A program made the position numbers and the translations under genes. A DNA stretch of 64,000 nt from Bacillota bacterium (GTDB taxonomy: Bacteria > Bacillota > Clostridia > Lachnospirales > Lachnospiraceae). Positions 35,273-43,748 of this stretch are shown piece after piece. The stretch lies in assembly GCA_023421075.1 (NCBI GenBank), contig JAEZUM010000005.1, positions 58,221-122,220 on the forward strand, given 5' to 3'. The notes below the pieces were generated by a model that saw only the letters and a program-made list of their open reading frames with translations, was not told the DNA's origin and made no database searches. Numbering within the stretch: position 1 is the stretch's first letter; every line of letters begins with the position of its first letter.

Positions 35273-35496
35273 AAACAGGAAAGCAGGTAAATATTATGTT
35301 CATCAGAATGTATTATTATCTGAATAGGGACGACGACCGGCAGCGCTTGTAGCTATGATGACTTCATAGGTACAAGCGCTTAAAGTCTTGTGCCTATGTG
35401 GATCGAATAGATGATATATATTATTGTAGGAATATTCTCTGTTTATAAAACCACATCGGTAAGGAAATGATTTTCATTGACCGAGGTGGTTTTTTG
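35273..35496 (+). ncRNA. Candidate structured RNA with intrinsic terminator, class not identified
   Basis: The transcript can fold into nested helices: closing stems AAACAG (35273-35278)/CTGTTT (35439-35444) and AATATT (35290-35295)/AATATT (35431-35436); a TTC-CAGA/TCTGAA hairpin (35299-35324); ATAGG (35324-35328)/CCTAT (35393-35397); and a long arm AGCGCTTGTA (35342-35351)/TACAAGCGCT (35371-35380) capped by CTATGA/TCATAG. A terminator (35447-35495) ends it. Between helices are GC-rich unpaired bases (GGGACGACGACCGG). No open frame is evident. It could be a stand-alone RNA or a leader attenuator of the tRNA synthetase gene 177 bases further on. It lacks the GGTGG-ACC T-box core, and I do not match it to a riboswitch I know. 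Confidence 0.65.
35447..35495 (+). terminator. Intrinsic terminator ending the structured RNA
   Basis: AAAACCAC (35447-35454) pairs with GTGGTTTT (35486-35493) with inner CGGT/ACCG and AATG/CATT pairs; a run of six T follows GTGG. Confidence 0.85.
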
Positions 35497-35530
35497 TTAC
35501 CCATTTTTAACAAGGAAAGGTTGTGATACC

Positions 35531-35602
35531 ATGCGACATACAGATTATGTCCGAAAAGATTCCCGGTTTTTATATGATCCTGCTATTTCGATGCAAGGGT
35601 AG
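35531..35602 (+). CDS. Possible 23-codon leader peptide
   Basis: An ATG at 35531 follows AAGGAAAGG by about 10 bases and opens a 23-residue frame (starts MRHTDYVRKD) containing three Asp. It lies between the RNA terminator and the aspartyl-tRNA synthetase gene. Chance occurrence is quite possible. Confidence 0.2.
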   Translation: MRHTDYVRKDSRFLYDPAISMQG

Positions 35603-35673
35603 AGACCGAAACACTCTGCCCAATATTCATTCGCAGCAATTTATAAAACAACTAATATTCGGAGGAATGGAAT

Positions 35674-36999
35674 ATGAACCAAATCAACGGTACAATCTTA
35701 CAAAAGTACACACAGCCGGAGGAATTGGCGAAACAAATCGGTAAGCTCGTCACACTCTCGGGCTCAATCTATAAAATAAGAACAATGAGCAGCTTCTCCT
35801 TTGTAATCCTACGAACAAGGACTTCTATGGTGCAATGCATCTATAATCCGGAGAACTGTGACTTTTTGATCGAGAATTTAATGGAAGAAGCCTGCGTTCT
35901 GGTGACCGGAGCGGTAGTTGCCGAAGAACGTTCTAAGGTAGGGTATGAATTGCAGCTGCGTAGTATTCAGGTGTTATCCACACCAAGTGAAGTTTTACCG
36001 GTTGTTATCAACAACAAGCAGTTGGAAGCCTCTTTAGAGACCATACTGGATTACCGCCCTATCACTCTTCGTAATGAAAAGGAACGTGCTATTTTCAAGA
36101 TTCAGGAGGGATTATGCAGAGGCTTTCGTGATTTTCTAAGTACCAGGGGCTTTACCGAAATTCACTCCCCTAAGATCGTATATGCAGGAGCAGAAGGAGG
36201 TGCGAATATCTTTCAGCTTGATTATTTTGGCGGAAATGCCTTTCTTGCTCAGAGTCCACAGTTTTATAAGCAAATGATGGTTGGTGTCTATGAGAGAGTC
36301 TATGAGATTGCTCCTGTATTTCGTGCTGAAAAACATGACACCTCAAGACACTTGAACGAATATACCAGTGTTGACTTTGAAATGGGCTACATTGAATCCT
36401 TTTCAGAAATTATGGAAATGGAGACCGGTATGCTTAAACATACGCTAGACTTCTTAACGGAGCATTATAATCCCGAGCTGTCTCTTCTTCAGATTCATAT
36501 GCCCGAGATAACTGCTATTCCCTCCATACCCTTTCAGGAAGCAAAACAGATGATTTCAGACGCATACCATCGGGAAATTAAAGACTGGGAGGATTTTGAG
36601 CCGGAGGAAGAGAAGCTGCTGTATGAATTGGTACTTAAGCAAACCGGATCAGAATTTGTCTTCGTCACCCATTACCCGACCAAGAAGCGTCCCTTCTACG
36701 CTATGGAGGATCCCATGAATCCGGAGGTGACACTAAGCTTCGATTTACTGTTTCGAGGTCTGGAGATCACGACCGGCGGACAGCGGATTCACAACTACGA
36801 AGAACAGCTTGAGAAGATGCAGCGTCGCGGAATGCATACGGAGGAGTTTGACAGCTACTTGATGATTCATAAGTACGGTATGCCTCCCCATGGTGGTCTC
36901 GGTCTCGGGTTAGAGCGCTTTACCAGCAGACTGTTAGAGCAGAATAATGTGCGCCGCTCCTGCCTGTTCCCGAGAGATATTCATCGTCTAACACCATAA
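35674..36999 (+). CDS. aspS: Aspartyl-tRNA synthetase, archaeal type (probably non-discriminating)
   Basis: The 441-residue class II synthetase has an N-terminal OB-fold anticodon domain (to about 125) and a catalytic domain with the archaeal AspRS blocks GGANIFQLDYF, AQSPQFYKQMM, APVFRAEKHDTSRHLNEYTS (motif 2) and GMPPHGGLGLGLERFTSRLL (motif 3). It lacks the large GAD insert of bacterial AspRS, so it is the short archaeal form. Such enzymes in clostridia often charge both tRNA-Asp and tRNA-Asn for the amidotransferase route; the specificity here is inferred. GGAGG lies eight bases before the ATG. The structured RNA lies upstream. Confidence 0.9.
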   Translation: MNQINGTILQKYTQPEELAKQIGKLVTLSGSIYKIRTMSSFSFVILRTRTSMVQCIYNPENCDFLIENLMEEACVLVTGAVVAEERSKVGYELQLRSIQVLSTPSEVLPVVINNKQLEASLETILDYRPITLRNEKERAIFKIQEGLCRGFRDFLSTRGFTEIHSPKIVYAGAEGGANIFQLDYFGGNAFLAQSPQFYKQMMVGVYERVYEIAPVFRAEKHDTSRHLNEYTSVDFEMGYIESFSEIMEMETGMLKHTLDFLTEHYNPELSLLQIHMPEITAIPSIPFQEAKQMISDAYHREIKDWEDFEPEEEKLLYELVLKQTGSEFVFVTHYPTKKRPFYAMEDPMNPEVTLSFDLLFRGLEITTGGQRIHNYEEQLEKMQRRGMHTEEFDSYLMIHKYGMPPHGGLGLGLERFTSRLLEQNNVRRSCLFPRDIHRLTP

Positions 37000-37081
37000 A
37001 ATGCTATTTCCGTTATTCTATCATATATAATCCTTTAGAACGTCATCTTGTATGAAATAAAAAATTCAGTATTAATCTATA

Positions 37082-37129
37082 AATGCGAGTAAATTCTAAC
37101 GGAATGCTCCATTAGAATTTACTCGCATT
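37082..37129. terminator. 18-bp stem bidirectional terminator
   Basis: AATGCGAGTAAATTCTAA (37082-37099) pairs perfectly with 37112-37129. It separates aspS from the convergent charged-protein gene; the T-runs are weak on both sides. Confidence 0.65.
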
Positions 37130-37165
37130 AGGATCTTAGCAATTCTTTTCTTCCAGAAATAAATG

Positions 37166-37528
37166 TTATTTCATCGTATCCAACTGCTCTTTCCGGCGTT
37201 CCTGCTTTGCTTTTGCGTTCTGGAAATCCTGCTGATTCATATGCTCTGCATTATGATTTAGATATCCCTCCGTAAAAACAAGACGCTTCTCGGTATTTTC
37301 CTTCTGATTATTGCTGATATTATCACCATAAGCAACCTTATCCTTCAGATGGTCTATCTCACATTGGCGTTCGCGTTGAACATCCTTCGCATGCTGAATG
37401 TTTTTCGGCGAGTGAGAGATATCGGAATGCTCCTCAAGATGACGCTGTGTTCTTGTCTGCTTCTCTACCAGATTCTCAATATGCTCAATTCTTCTTTCAT
37501 CTTCTGCTCCATGCTGTAATTTATCCAT
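37166..37528 (-). CDS. Small highly charged helical protein, unrecognised
   Basis: The 120-residue product is rich in Glu, Lys, Gln, His and Asn and almost free of hydrophobic residues, with likely coiled-coil helices (RRIEHIENLVEKQTRTQRHL and QQDFQNAKAKQERRKEQLD). It has no signal peptide, membrane segment or cysteine. I do not recognise a family; composition recalls small hydrophilic stress or spore proteins, but that is only a resemblance. GGAAGGG precedes the ATG. It stands alone between terminators and the DNA glycosylase gene. Confidence 0.65.
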   Translation of the reverse strand: MDKLQHGAEDERRIEHIENLVEKQTRTQRHLEEHSDISHSPKNIQHAKDVQRERQCEIDHLKDKVAYGDNISNNQKENTEKRLVFTEGYLNHNAEHMNQQDFQNAKAKQERRKEQLDTMK

Positions 37529-37614
37529 ATTTACCCTTCCTTTCCATAACTTGTTCGAGAAAATATTCTCATACTTATTTTCTCCTGACCAGGGAAAGGA
37601 TATACAAAATATTT

Positions 37615-38433
37615 TTATTTCAAATTTCTCATATAATAAAACATGTATTGTTGAATGATCCCCGCATGTCCGGTATAAAGCTGTAAGTCAAACTCATTTC
37701 GGTACACTTCTTCTAATATTCGCTTAATCCACACATCGATCGGAAATACCTCAATATGATGAAGTCCATAGAGACAGATGCAATTGGCTACCTTTTCACC
37801 AATTCCATGAATTTTAATTAACGCTTCAAAAGCCTCTCGATAAGGATAGGATCTCAGATCATTCAGATTCAGCTGTCCGTTTACCACCGCCTGAGAAGCC
37901 TTTAGAATATATTCATCCCGATATCCCACCTTCAGCTCCCGCAGTTCTTCCTTTGTAGCCTTCGCTAATTGCTCCGGTGTAGGAAATGCGTAATATCCAT
38001 CATCACAACCCCGGACCCCTTCCACAAGGTCTCCGTATTTCCGGCATATTGCTTCTACACAGCTTTTAATCGCCGGAATATTCTTGTTCTGCGATATGAT
38101 AAAGCTAATCATCATCTCAAAAAAATCCTGCTTGAGAATTCGTATTCCTTTCCCGTATTCACAAGCCTCACGTAGGAAGGAATCTTTACCGGTCTTTAGT
38201 TTATTGACCAGATGGTTATAGTCATAATCCAAATCAAAATAATCTTTCCATATCTCCTCGTATTCCTGATTACTACAGCTAAGTTCAACAATATCCTCCT
38301 CAACCTGACATAATTCAAGATATCTTCCGAATGCAATCAGTCGATACCTTCCTTCCTCTATACAATTCATTCGGAAGCACTGCCCCGACTCTGCTATCTG
38401 TGTAATGTTAAAGTTCTTATTCTGTATCCTCAT
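37615..38433 (-). CDS. 8-oxoguanine DNA glycosylase/AP lyase (OGG1-like, HhH-GPD)
   Basis: The 272-residue protein has an N-terminal OGG-type domain (GQCFRMN) and an HhH-GPD domain with ISFIISQNKNIPAIKS, KVGYRDEYILKAS and the helix-hairpin-helix IHGIGEKVANCICLYG, in which the Lys is the expected catalytic base-excising nucleophile. The partner Asp is in VFPIDVWIKR. It removes 8-oxoguanine and cuts the abasic site. It is a stand-alone gene with a promoter about 100 bases upstream. Confidence 0.9.
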   Translation of the reverse strand: MRIQNKNFNITQIAESGQCFRMNCIEEGRYRLIAFGRYLELCQVEEDIVELSCSNQEYEEIWKDYFDLDYDYNHLVNKLKTGKDSFLREACEYGKGIRILKQDFFEMMISFIISQNKNIPAIKSCVEAICRKYGDLVEGVRGCDDGYYAFPTPEQLAKATKEELRELKVGYRDEYILKASQAVVNGQLNLNDLRSYPYREAFEALIKIHGIGEKVANCICLYGLHHIEVFPIDVWIKRILEEVYRNEFDLQLYTGHAGIIQQYMFYYMRNLK

Positions 38434-38531
38434 ATAATCTCCATTTCGCCGTAACTACCGAAATTTATGCGCCAGTAAAATCCCATGAGACCCCACACGA
38501 AGTTATGATGTCCCCCGGTACCCTTGCTTTC

Positions 38532-38560
38532 ATTATATAATAGCCCAATCGGATAGACAA
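38532..38560 (-). promoter_or_regulatory. Promoter of the DNA glycosylase gene
   Basis: On the minus strand TTGTCT (38555-38560) and TATAAT (38532-38537) are separated by 17 bases, about 100 bases before the start codon. Confidence 0.55.
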
Positions 38561-38695
38561 GGCAAAGCTTCTGGAAGGGGGTGTGATTAGATCACTTACC
38601 TGCCCTTGTAATTTTTACTTACTTACGATACAATTGCTCTTAATATGGATGAGAAGTACAATCCTTTATGAAAACATCTTGGAGGTAATGTGAAA

Positions 38696-39205
38696 ATGAA
38701 AATGAATTCTGAAGCTTTCTGCTTGCGTCTCGCTTCAATTGAGGATACGGAATTGGTTCTTGATTTTATTAAAGAATTGGCTGAATATGAGCATATGTCA
38801 GATCAAGTAGTCGCAACACCGCAGCTTCTGGAGGATACGATCTTTGTCCAAAAGAAAGCCGAGGTTATAATCGCTGAATACGAAGGCAGACCGGTCGGTT
38901 TTGCTTTGTTCTTTCACAATTATTCCACCTTTCTCGGCAGGCCTGGAATCTATCTTGAAGATTTATATGTAAAGGAAGAAATGAGGGGCATGGGATTTGG
39001 TACCCGAATTCTAACCTTTTTGGCAGAATTAGCCCTAGAACGTGGCTGTGGAAGACTGGAATGGGCATGCCTTAATTGGAACGAGCCCTCGATTCAATTC
39101 TACAAACAGATGGGCGGTGTCCCCATGGATGAGTGGACTGTATATCGACTTCAGGGTGAAGCTCTTCATAACATGGCGGCTCGCAGTGGGAATGATAATC
39201 TATAA
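38696..39205 (+). CDS. GNAT acetyltransferase, diamine acetyltransferase-like
   Basis: The roughly 169-residue protein has the GNAT fold with RLASIEDTELVLDFIKELAEYE, RPGIYLEDLYVKEEMRGMGFGTRIL (acetyl-CoA loop R-G-M-G-F-G) and CLNWNEPSIQFYKQMGG. This pattern matches spermidine/thialysine acetyltransferase-like proteins; polyamines or lysine analogues are possible acceptors. The start is uncertain: GGAGG (38681-38685) is 10 bases from the ATG at 38696 and four from a GTG at 38690. It is a stand-alone gene. Confidence 0.87.
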   Translation: MKMNSEAFCLRLASIEDTELVLDFIKELAEYEHMSDQVVATPQLLEDTIFVQKKAEVIIAEYEGRPVGFALFFHNYSTFLGRPGIYLEDLYVKEEMRGMGFGTRILTFLAELALERGCGRLEWACLNWNEPSIQFYKQMGGVPMDEWTVYRLQGEALHNMAARSGNDNL

Positions 39206-39307
39206 TTCATACACGAAAACACATTGAGTAATCCATAAGAATCGCTTATAATTAGTATGAGTACCGGTAATATAATGTACAAGCGAATTTGGAGGATTTT
39301 CAACAAA

Positions 39308-40738
39308 ATGTTTAATAATATATCATACATACACCGTTATATGATGGGGCAACTCAGGCGAATTTATTTTATGGCCTTACCCGAGTCTAAGCAGGATTTA
39401 AAAAGCAGCCGTATCTATTATACGACTGCTGATAGTGCAGCGCAGACGATAGCACAGCTCGCCGGAGGTACCTTTTTAGCCACTCTGATGTCCCACAGCG
39501 GAATCTCGGATGCCAATATCGGTATTATAACCTCCTTAGTTAGCTTTGCCGCTCTGACTCAACTCTTTCTGATCAACTATTTTAAAAGAATAAAGAAATA
39601 TAAGTTTTTAGTTACCGTTACCGCTCTGCAACGCATCCTTTTCGCCGCATTGTATTTTGTCCCTCTGTTTATGATCAGCGATGCCGTTAAAGCCTTTCTC
39701 ATTGTAATTATGTATTTCGTCGGTCAGGTCTTTGTACAGATCGGTACACCCGCTTCTCAGGACTGGATCGCAAGTCTGGTTCCAAGCCGACTCCGGGGTA
39801 AATACTTTTCGATCAAGGATTCTGTGGCCGTATTCGTGGTTTCCAGCTTGATGTTGATCTGCGGTATGATATTGGATTATTTTAAGAAGGTTGATATTTT
39901 TACCGGTTTTATCATTATCGGTGTGCTTATTTTTATATTGACGTTAATCAATGTCGTAGGATTATCTTTGATGAAGGAGCCAAAGCTCTCTTATGTCAAT
40001 GACGAAGGAAAAGAGATGCATGGCCGTTTGGCAAAAAGAGCAAAGGAGCAGGAAGTCGTAGAAAAGAGTCAAAGTATCTTATCTGAGATTAGGGAAGCCG
40101 TTGGTGACCGTAAATTCCGTAAAGCCTTCTCCATTCAATGTCTTTTCACCCTTGCCTTTTTTATCTGCGCACCCTTTAATTCCAGCTATATGATCAATGA
40201 TTTAAAATTACCCTATACCTTTATCATGCTGGTTGGCTTCATTTTTAATCTGTACCGTATCTATATCATGCCAAGATTAGGCAGATTAGCGGATAAACAC
40301 GGAATGGGTAAGGTTCTTCGTTTCACCTTACTCGCACTCGGAATGAACTTTCTATCCGTAGCCTTTATGATGCCCTTCAATGCATATCCGATGTTGATCT
40401 TATCAACCTTCTTCGGATCCACAGCATGGGCTTTCGTTGGCATCGGTTTATTTGGGATACAACTGGATTTTTACCGAAGTGAGAAACGTATGATTTGGCT
40501 CACCCTGACCTCCTCTGTATCCGGACTGTTCGGCTTTCTTGTCTCAGTAGTCGGCGGCTCCATCCTAGATAAGCTGCAGCAGTTAGACATCAATTTATTC
40601 GGGCAAAAAATATATGCCCAACAGATCTTAAATCTGATGGGCTTTATTATCCTTGTATTAGCAGTTATTTTTATTCGCTTCCGTATTGAAACGGAGAAGA
40701 TTGATACCAACCGCCAAGACGGTCGGGTTAAGGTATAA
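39308..40738 (+). CDS. Major facilitator superfamily transporter
   Basis: The integral membrane protein (476 aa from this start) has about 12 helices and the MFS layout, with a charged intracellular loop between halves (about residues 230-275, MKEPKLSYVNDEGKEMHGR). The motif VPSRLRGKYFSIKDSVAV after helix 4-5 and LGRLADKHGMGKVLR after helix 8 mark MFS proteins of the type next to sugar transporters, but the substrate is unknown. The start is uncertain: GGAGG lies 12 bases before 39308; in-frame starts from 39257 lack a ribosome site. It converges with the zinc-ribbon protein gene. Confidence 0.82.
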   Translation: MFNNISYIHRYMMGQLRRIYFMALPESKQDLKSSRIYYTTADSAAQTIAQLAGGTFLATLMSHSGISDANIGIITSLVSFAALTQLFLINYFKRIKKYKFLVTVTALQRILFAALYFVPLFMISDAVKAFLIVIMYFVGQVFVQIGTPASQDWIASLVPSRLRGKYFSIKDSVAVFVVSSLMLICGMILDYFKKVDIFTGFIIIGVLIFILTLINVVGLSLMKEPKLSYVNDEGKEMHGRLAKRAKEQEVVEKSQSILSEIREAVGDRKFRKAFSIQCLFTLAFFICAPFNSSYMINDLKLPYTFIMLVGFIFNLYRIYIMPRLGRLADKHGMGKVLRFTLLALGMNFLSVAFMMPFNAYPMLILSTFFGSTAWAFVGIGLFGIQLDFYRSEKRMIWLTLTSSVSGLFGFLVSVVGGSILDKLQQLDINLFGQKIYAQQILNLMGFIILVLAVIFIRFRIETEKIDTNRQDGRVKV

Positions 40739-40743
40739 GGGAT

Positions 40744-42087
40744 TTATTCATCTACTTGCATCTCGATGTAATATACCGGTCCCGAGAAGCCTTCCGTGGA
40801 ATAATTGGTGCCATAGATATTGAAGGTCTCAAGATCCGCAGGCACAACGAATGATACTGTAAAATTCTGATACTCTTCTGTATCCAACAGCATCGGAGTC
40901 AGGACAGGATCACCCTTACTATCGGTTATGTATTCTACAGAGCAGGCATCCCCCAAGGAATTGCCTGCTCTATCCATTGGTAGCAATAGAAAATCCTCCG
41001 GATAAAGATAATTATCCGTTGAATAGGAGGCCAGATCAATGCTCGCATCCACAGAAGCAGTTCCATCTCCCAGGTCGTTCACCACAATATCATTCAAATA
41101 GAAGCTGACCCCATTCTCCATCACAATCTCTGTATATTGTTCAAAGGCTTGAAAATCTCTACCCAGTAGAAAGGTATCATAATTCGGATTCAAGCTATAT
41201 TGGGTATCCATTCCTTCCTTTGTAAAGAAAATATTGATCGAAGCAATATATTCGCCATCCACTACATGAGGGGTTATCCCAAGATAACTCTGTCCCTCTG
41301 TAAGATAGGTTGTATAGACTCCCGACTCAGCAAAAGCTTGATCCGTATAGACCTGATCAATATAATATCCGTTCCAATCCTGAAGATAGATAATATACTC
41401 ATCGATAACCATATTGAAAGCTTCTTCTGCGGCCGTCTCCTCCGTAAATTCAAAGGAGTAGGTGGAAATCCCGTCTGCAACAATATAATCTGTCATCGCG
41501 AAACGATAGTCAGAATCGATGCTCGCAACGTAGGGAAGCTCTGAATAGGTATAATACATCGTTTCTGCTTTTCCGAAACCATATTGAAAGGAATCGTCGT
41601 AATAATAGTCCTCTCCATCATTACCAAAGGTATCATAATCCGTCCCATTTTCTTCTTCATCGAAGGAAAAGCCATAATCCTCAAAGCCATTGAAGATATC
41701 TTCGCTATCTTCATATTCTTCCAAACCATACTCCTGCACCAATCGATCCAGCCCTGTATTCTGTACATTGAATGCAAATCTTACTGTTGCAATAACAACC
41801 ATTAGGATTAAAACAAAATAAAATACTACAATTCCAATGATAAAGAGCGGAAGTAAGGCTTTGCTCCTTTTGGGGTGTACCTGCAAATGAGGTGGCACCG
41901 GTGGAGGAAGCATCCCCGGCTGAGGTACAAAGAATGGTCCTTGATTTGGGGATATCTGATTTGGATGCATCAGATTTGGCTGCATTGGATTTGGTTGCAT
42001 CGGATTTGGCCGATCAACGATCGTTCCACAATGAGGGCAGTATGCCGGATCTCCCTCCAGCACGTTTCCACAGTTTTTACAATTCAT
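40744..42087 (-). CDS. Zinc-ribbon membrane protein with large acidic extracellular region
   Basis: The 447-residue protein starts with a zinc ribbon (C3-x2-C6 and C17-x2-C20), then a low-complexity linker of NPMQPN-type repeats (about 28-50), a proline-rich stretch, one membrane helix (about 77-103) and an acidic extracellular part rich in Asp, Glu and Tyr (to about 185). The rest is a beta-rich domain ending in an Ig-like segment (FTVSFVVPADLETFNIYG), like DUF4352 proteins. Function unknown; this architecture is common in Firmicutes. GGAGG precedes the ATG. The repeat linker is a likely site of length variation. Confidence 0.83.
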   Translation of the reverse strand: MNCKNCGNVLEGDPAYCPHCGTIVDRPNPMQPNPMQPNLMHPNQISPNQGPFFVPQPGMLPPPVPPHLQVHPKRSKALLPLFIIGIVVFYFVLILMVVIATVRFAFNVQNTGLDRLVQEYGLEEYEDSEDIFNGFEDYGFSFDEEENGTDYDTFGNDGEDYYYDDSFQYGFGKAETMYYTYSELPYVASIDSDYRFAMTDYIVADGISTYSFEFTEETAAEEAFNMVIDEYIIYLQDWNGYYIDQVYTDQAFAESGVYTTYLTEGQSYLGITPHVVDGEYIASINIFFTKEGMDTQYSLNPNYDTFLLGRDFQAFEQYTEIVMENGVSFYLNDIVVNDLGDGTASVDASIDLASYSTDNYLYPEDFLLLPMDRAGNSLGDACSVEYITDSKGDPVLTPMLLDTEEYQNFTVSFVVPADLETFNIYGTNYSTEGFSGPVYYIEMQVDE

Positions 42088-42317
42088 ATAAGTCCTCCCA
42101 TTTTAAGAATGGATATTATAAATACTTTGATTTTCATATTCTATCTGTATTATATGCTTTAACCTATTATCTTTCAATTTATTTTTATATTCGACTCAAT
42201 CCCATTGCTTTTCTTGAGTAATAACTTTAAGACTATTGCCTATTATCACCAAAATAAGTTATAATAAATTTAAGTAACGATCCATCACAAGATATATCAC
42301 AATGGGAGGTAATTGAT

Positions 42318-43424
42318 ATGGAAACAAGACCGTACATTTCCTGGGATTTAATCGGAGATTTCATGACCGCTACCTTTGAGAAAATGGGCGTTCCCCATGA
42401 GGAGGCAGTCATCTGTGCCGATGTATTAATGGAAAGTGATCGCAGAGGCATCGAAAGCCATGGCTGCAATCGCTTCAAAGCAATTTACATTGACCGAATG
42501 CAGGAAGGCATACAAAAGCCTGTAACGGAATTTGAGATCGTACGAGAAACTCCTACCACCGCAGTCGTAGATGGACATGATGGAATGGGAATGATTGTCG
42601 GCCACCGCTCTATGCAAATGGCGATTGATAAAGCAAAAAAATATGGTATGGGTATGGTCGCTGCCCGTAATTCCACTCATTACGGGATTGCCGGATATTA
42701 TACAACAATGGCTACGAAGCAGGGGTTAATCGGTATCACCGGTACCAATGCACGTCCCTCCATCGCACCGACCTTTGGTGTCGAGAATATGTTAGGCACC
42801 AATCCTCTTACTTTTGGCTTTCCGACCGATGAGGAGTTCCCCTTTGTACTTGACTGCGCTACCAGTATTACACAACGCGGAAAAATTGAATATTACGCCC
42901 GTACCGGTAAGGATACCCCGAAGGGTATGGTTATCGGACAGGATGGCGAGGCAATGACCGACAGTAAGCAGATTCTGAATGATCTTACCAAAGGAAGCGC
43001 TGCCTTGGCACCGCTCGGCGGTATTGGTGAAGAGCTTGCCGGTTACAAAGGTTATGGTTATGCTACCGTAGTCGAGATCCTTTCTGCTGCATTACAGGCA
43101 GGTAATTATCTTAAGCTGTTGTCAGGCATCGGTGAACAGGGTGAGAAGCAGCCATATCATCTGGGTCACTTTTTCATCGCCATTGATCCGGAGGCCTTTC
43201 TCGGTCTTGATACCTTTCAAAAGATAACAGGCGATATCCTCCGCTCGCTTCGTGCCTCAAAGCTTGCTCCCGGAGAGGAACGCATCTACACTGCAGGTGA
43301 GAAGGAATATCTTTGCTGGTTAGAACGAAAGGATAAGGGCGTTCCCATCGGAGAAGCCGTACAGAAGGAATTTATCGGCATCCGTGATAAATTCAATCTT
43401 CCCTTCAAGTTCCCCTTTGAATAG
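42318..43424 (+). CDS. Ldh family (malate/L-sulfolactate-type) NAD(P)-dependent dehydrogenase
   Basis: The 368-residue protein belongs to the Ldh_2 family (malate, sulfolactate, ureidoglycolate dehydrogenases), unrelated to classical LDH. Blocks are DVLMESDRRGIESHGCNRF (the catalytic His region), VDGHDGMGMIVGHRSM, NSTHYGIAGYY and FGVENMLGTNPLTFGFP. The substrate is a 2-hydroxy acid, but which one cannot be told. GGGAGG precedes the ATG. It is monocistronic with a terminator 40 bases downstream. Confidence 0.88.
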   Translation: METRPYISWDLIGDFMTATFEKMGVPHEEAVICADVLMESDRRGIESHGCNRFKAIYIDRMQEGIQKPVTEFEIVRETPTTAVVDGHDGMGMIVGHRSMQMAIDKAKKYGMGMVAARNSTHYGIAGYYTTMATKQGLIGITGTNARPSIAPTFGVENMLGTNPLTFGFPTDEEFPFVLDCATSITQRGKIEYYARTGKDTPKGMVIGQDGEAMTDSKQILNDLTKGSAALAPLGGIGEELAGYKGYGYATVVEILSAALQAGNYLKLLSGIGEQGEKQPYHLGHFFIAIDPEAFLGLDTFQKITGDILRSLRASKLAPGEERIYTAGEKEYLCWLERKDKGVPIGEAVQKEFIGIRDKFNLPFKFPFE

Positions 43425-43463
43425 CAGCAAATATCATGCAATCGAATATATAATAGTCATTTT

Positions 43464-43527
43464 GCCCATGATTGAAAATTACGCTTCTCTTTTACGTAAA
43501 TTCAAATCATGGGCTTTGTGTATTTTG
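43464..43527 (+). terminator. Terminator of the Ldh-family gene
   Basis: GCCCATGATT (43464-43473) pairs with AATCATGGGC (43505-43514), with inner TTACG/CGTAA; TTTGTGTATTTTG follows. Confidence 0.75.
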
Positions 43528-43573
43528 TAATATTTTTTCGTAATATTAATTGTATTTTTGCTACATCTTTCGA

Positions 43574-43603
43574 TTGACAACAGGATGTATTATGACTTAT
43601 AAT
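43574..43603 (+). promoter_or_regulatory. Consensus promoter of the niaX-like gene
   Basis: Consensus TTGACA (43574-43579) and TATAAT (43598-43603) are 18 bases apart, about 145 bases before the start codon. Confidence 0.75.
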
Positions 43604-43604
43604 T

Positions 43605-43624
43605 ACAGCTGACAAGACAGCTAT
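43605..43624 (+). promoter_or_regulatory. Candidate NiaR-type operator
   Basis: ACAGCTGACAAGACAGCTAT directly follows the -10 box and covers the expected start of transcription. It is a near dyad (AGCTG...CAGCT) with GACA repeats, and TGTCTTTTGT follows at 43627. Niacin transporter genes in Firmicutes are commonly repressed by NiaR; the match to its site is from memory and not scored. Confidence 0.4.
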
Positions 43625-43748
43625 CATGTCTTTTGTAAACAGACCTATATACCACCAACCGGTGACAATATAGCAACCCGTTTCCAGAACACGATAACAA
43701 AAAGGGAAGAATAAGAACTGCTGCAAGTCAGCGAAAATGGAGGCTAAT

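Noticed and set aside
35273..35496. T-box leader of aspS
   Set aside because: The conserved T-box core (GGTGG-ACC region) and the usual stem I motifs are not found, and the terminator lies 177 bases before the gene.
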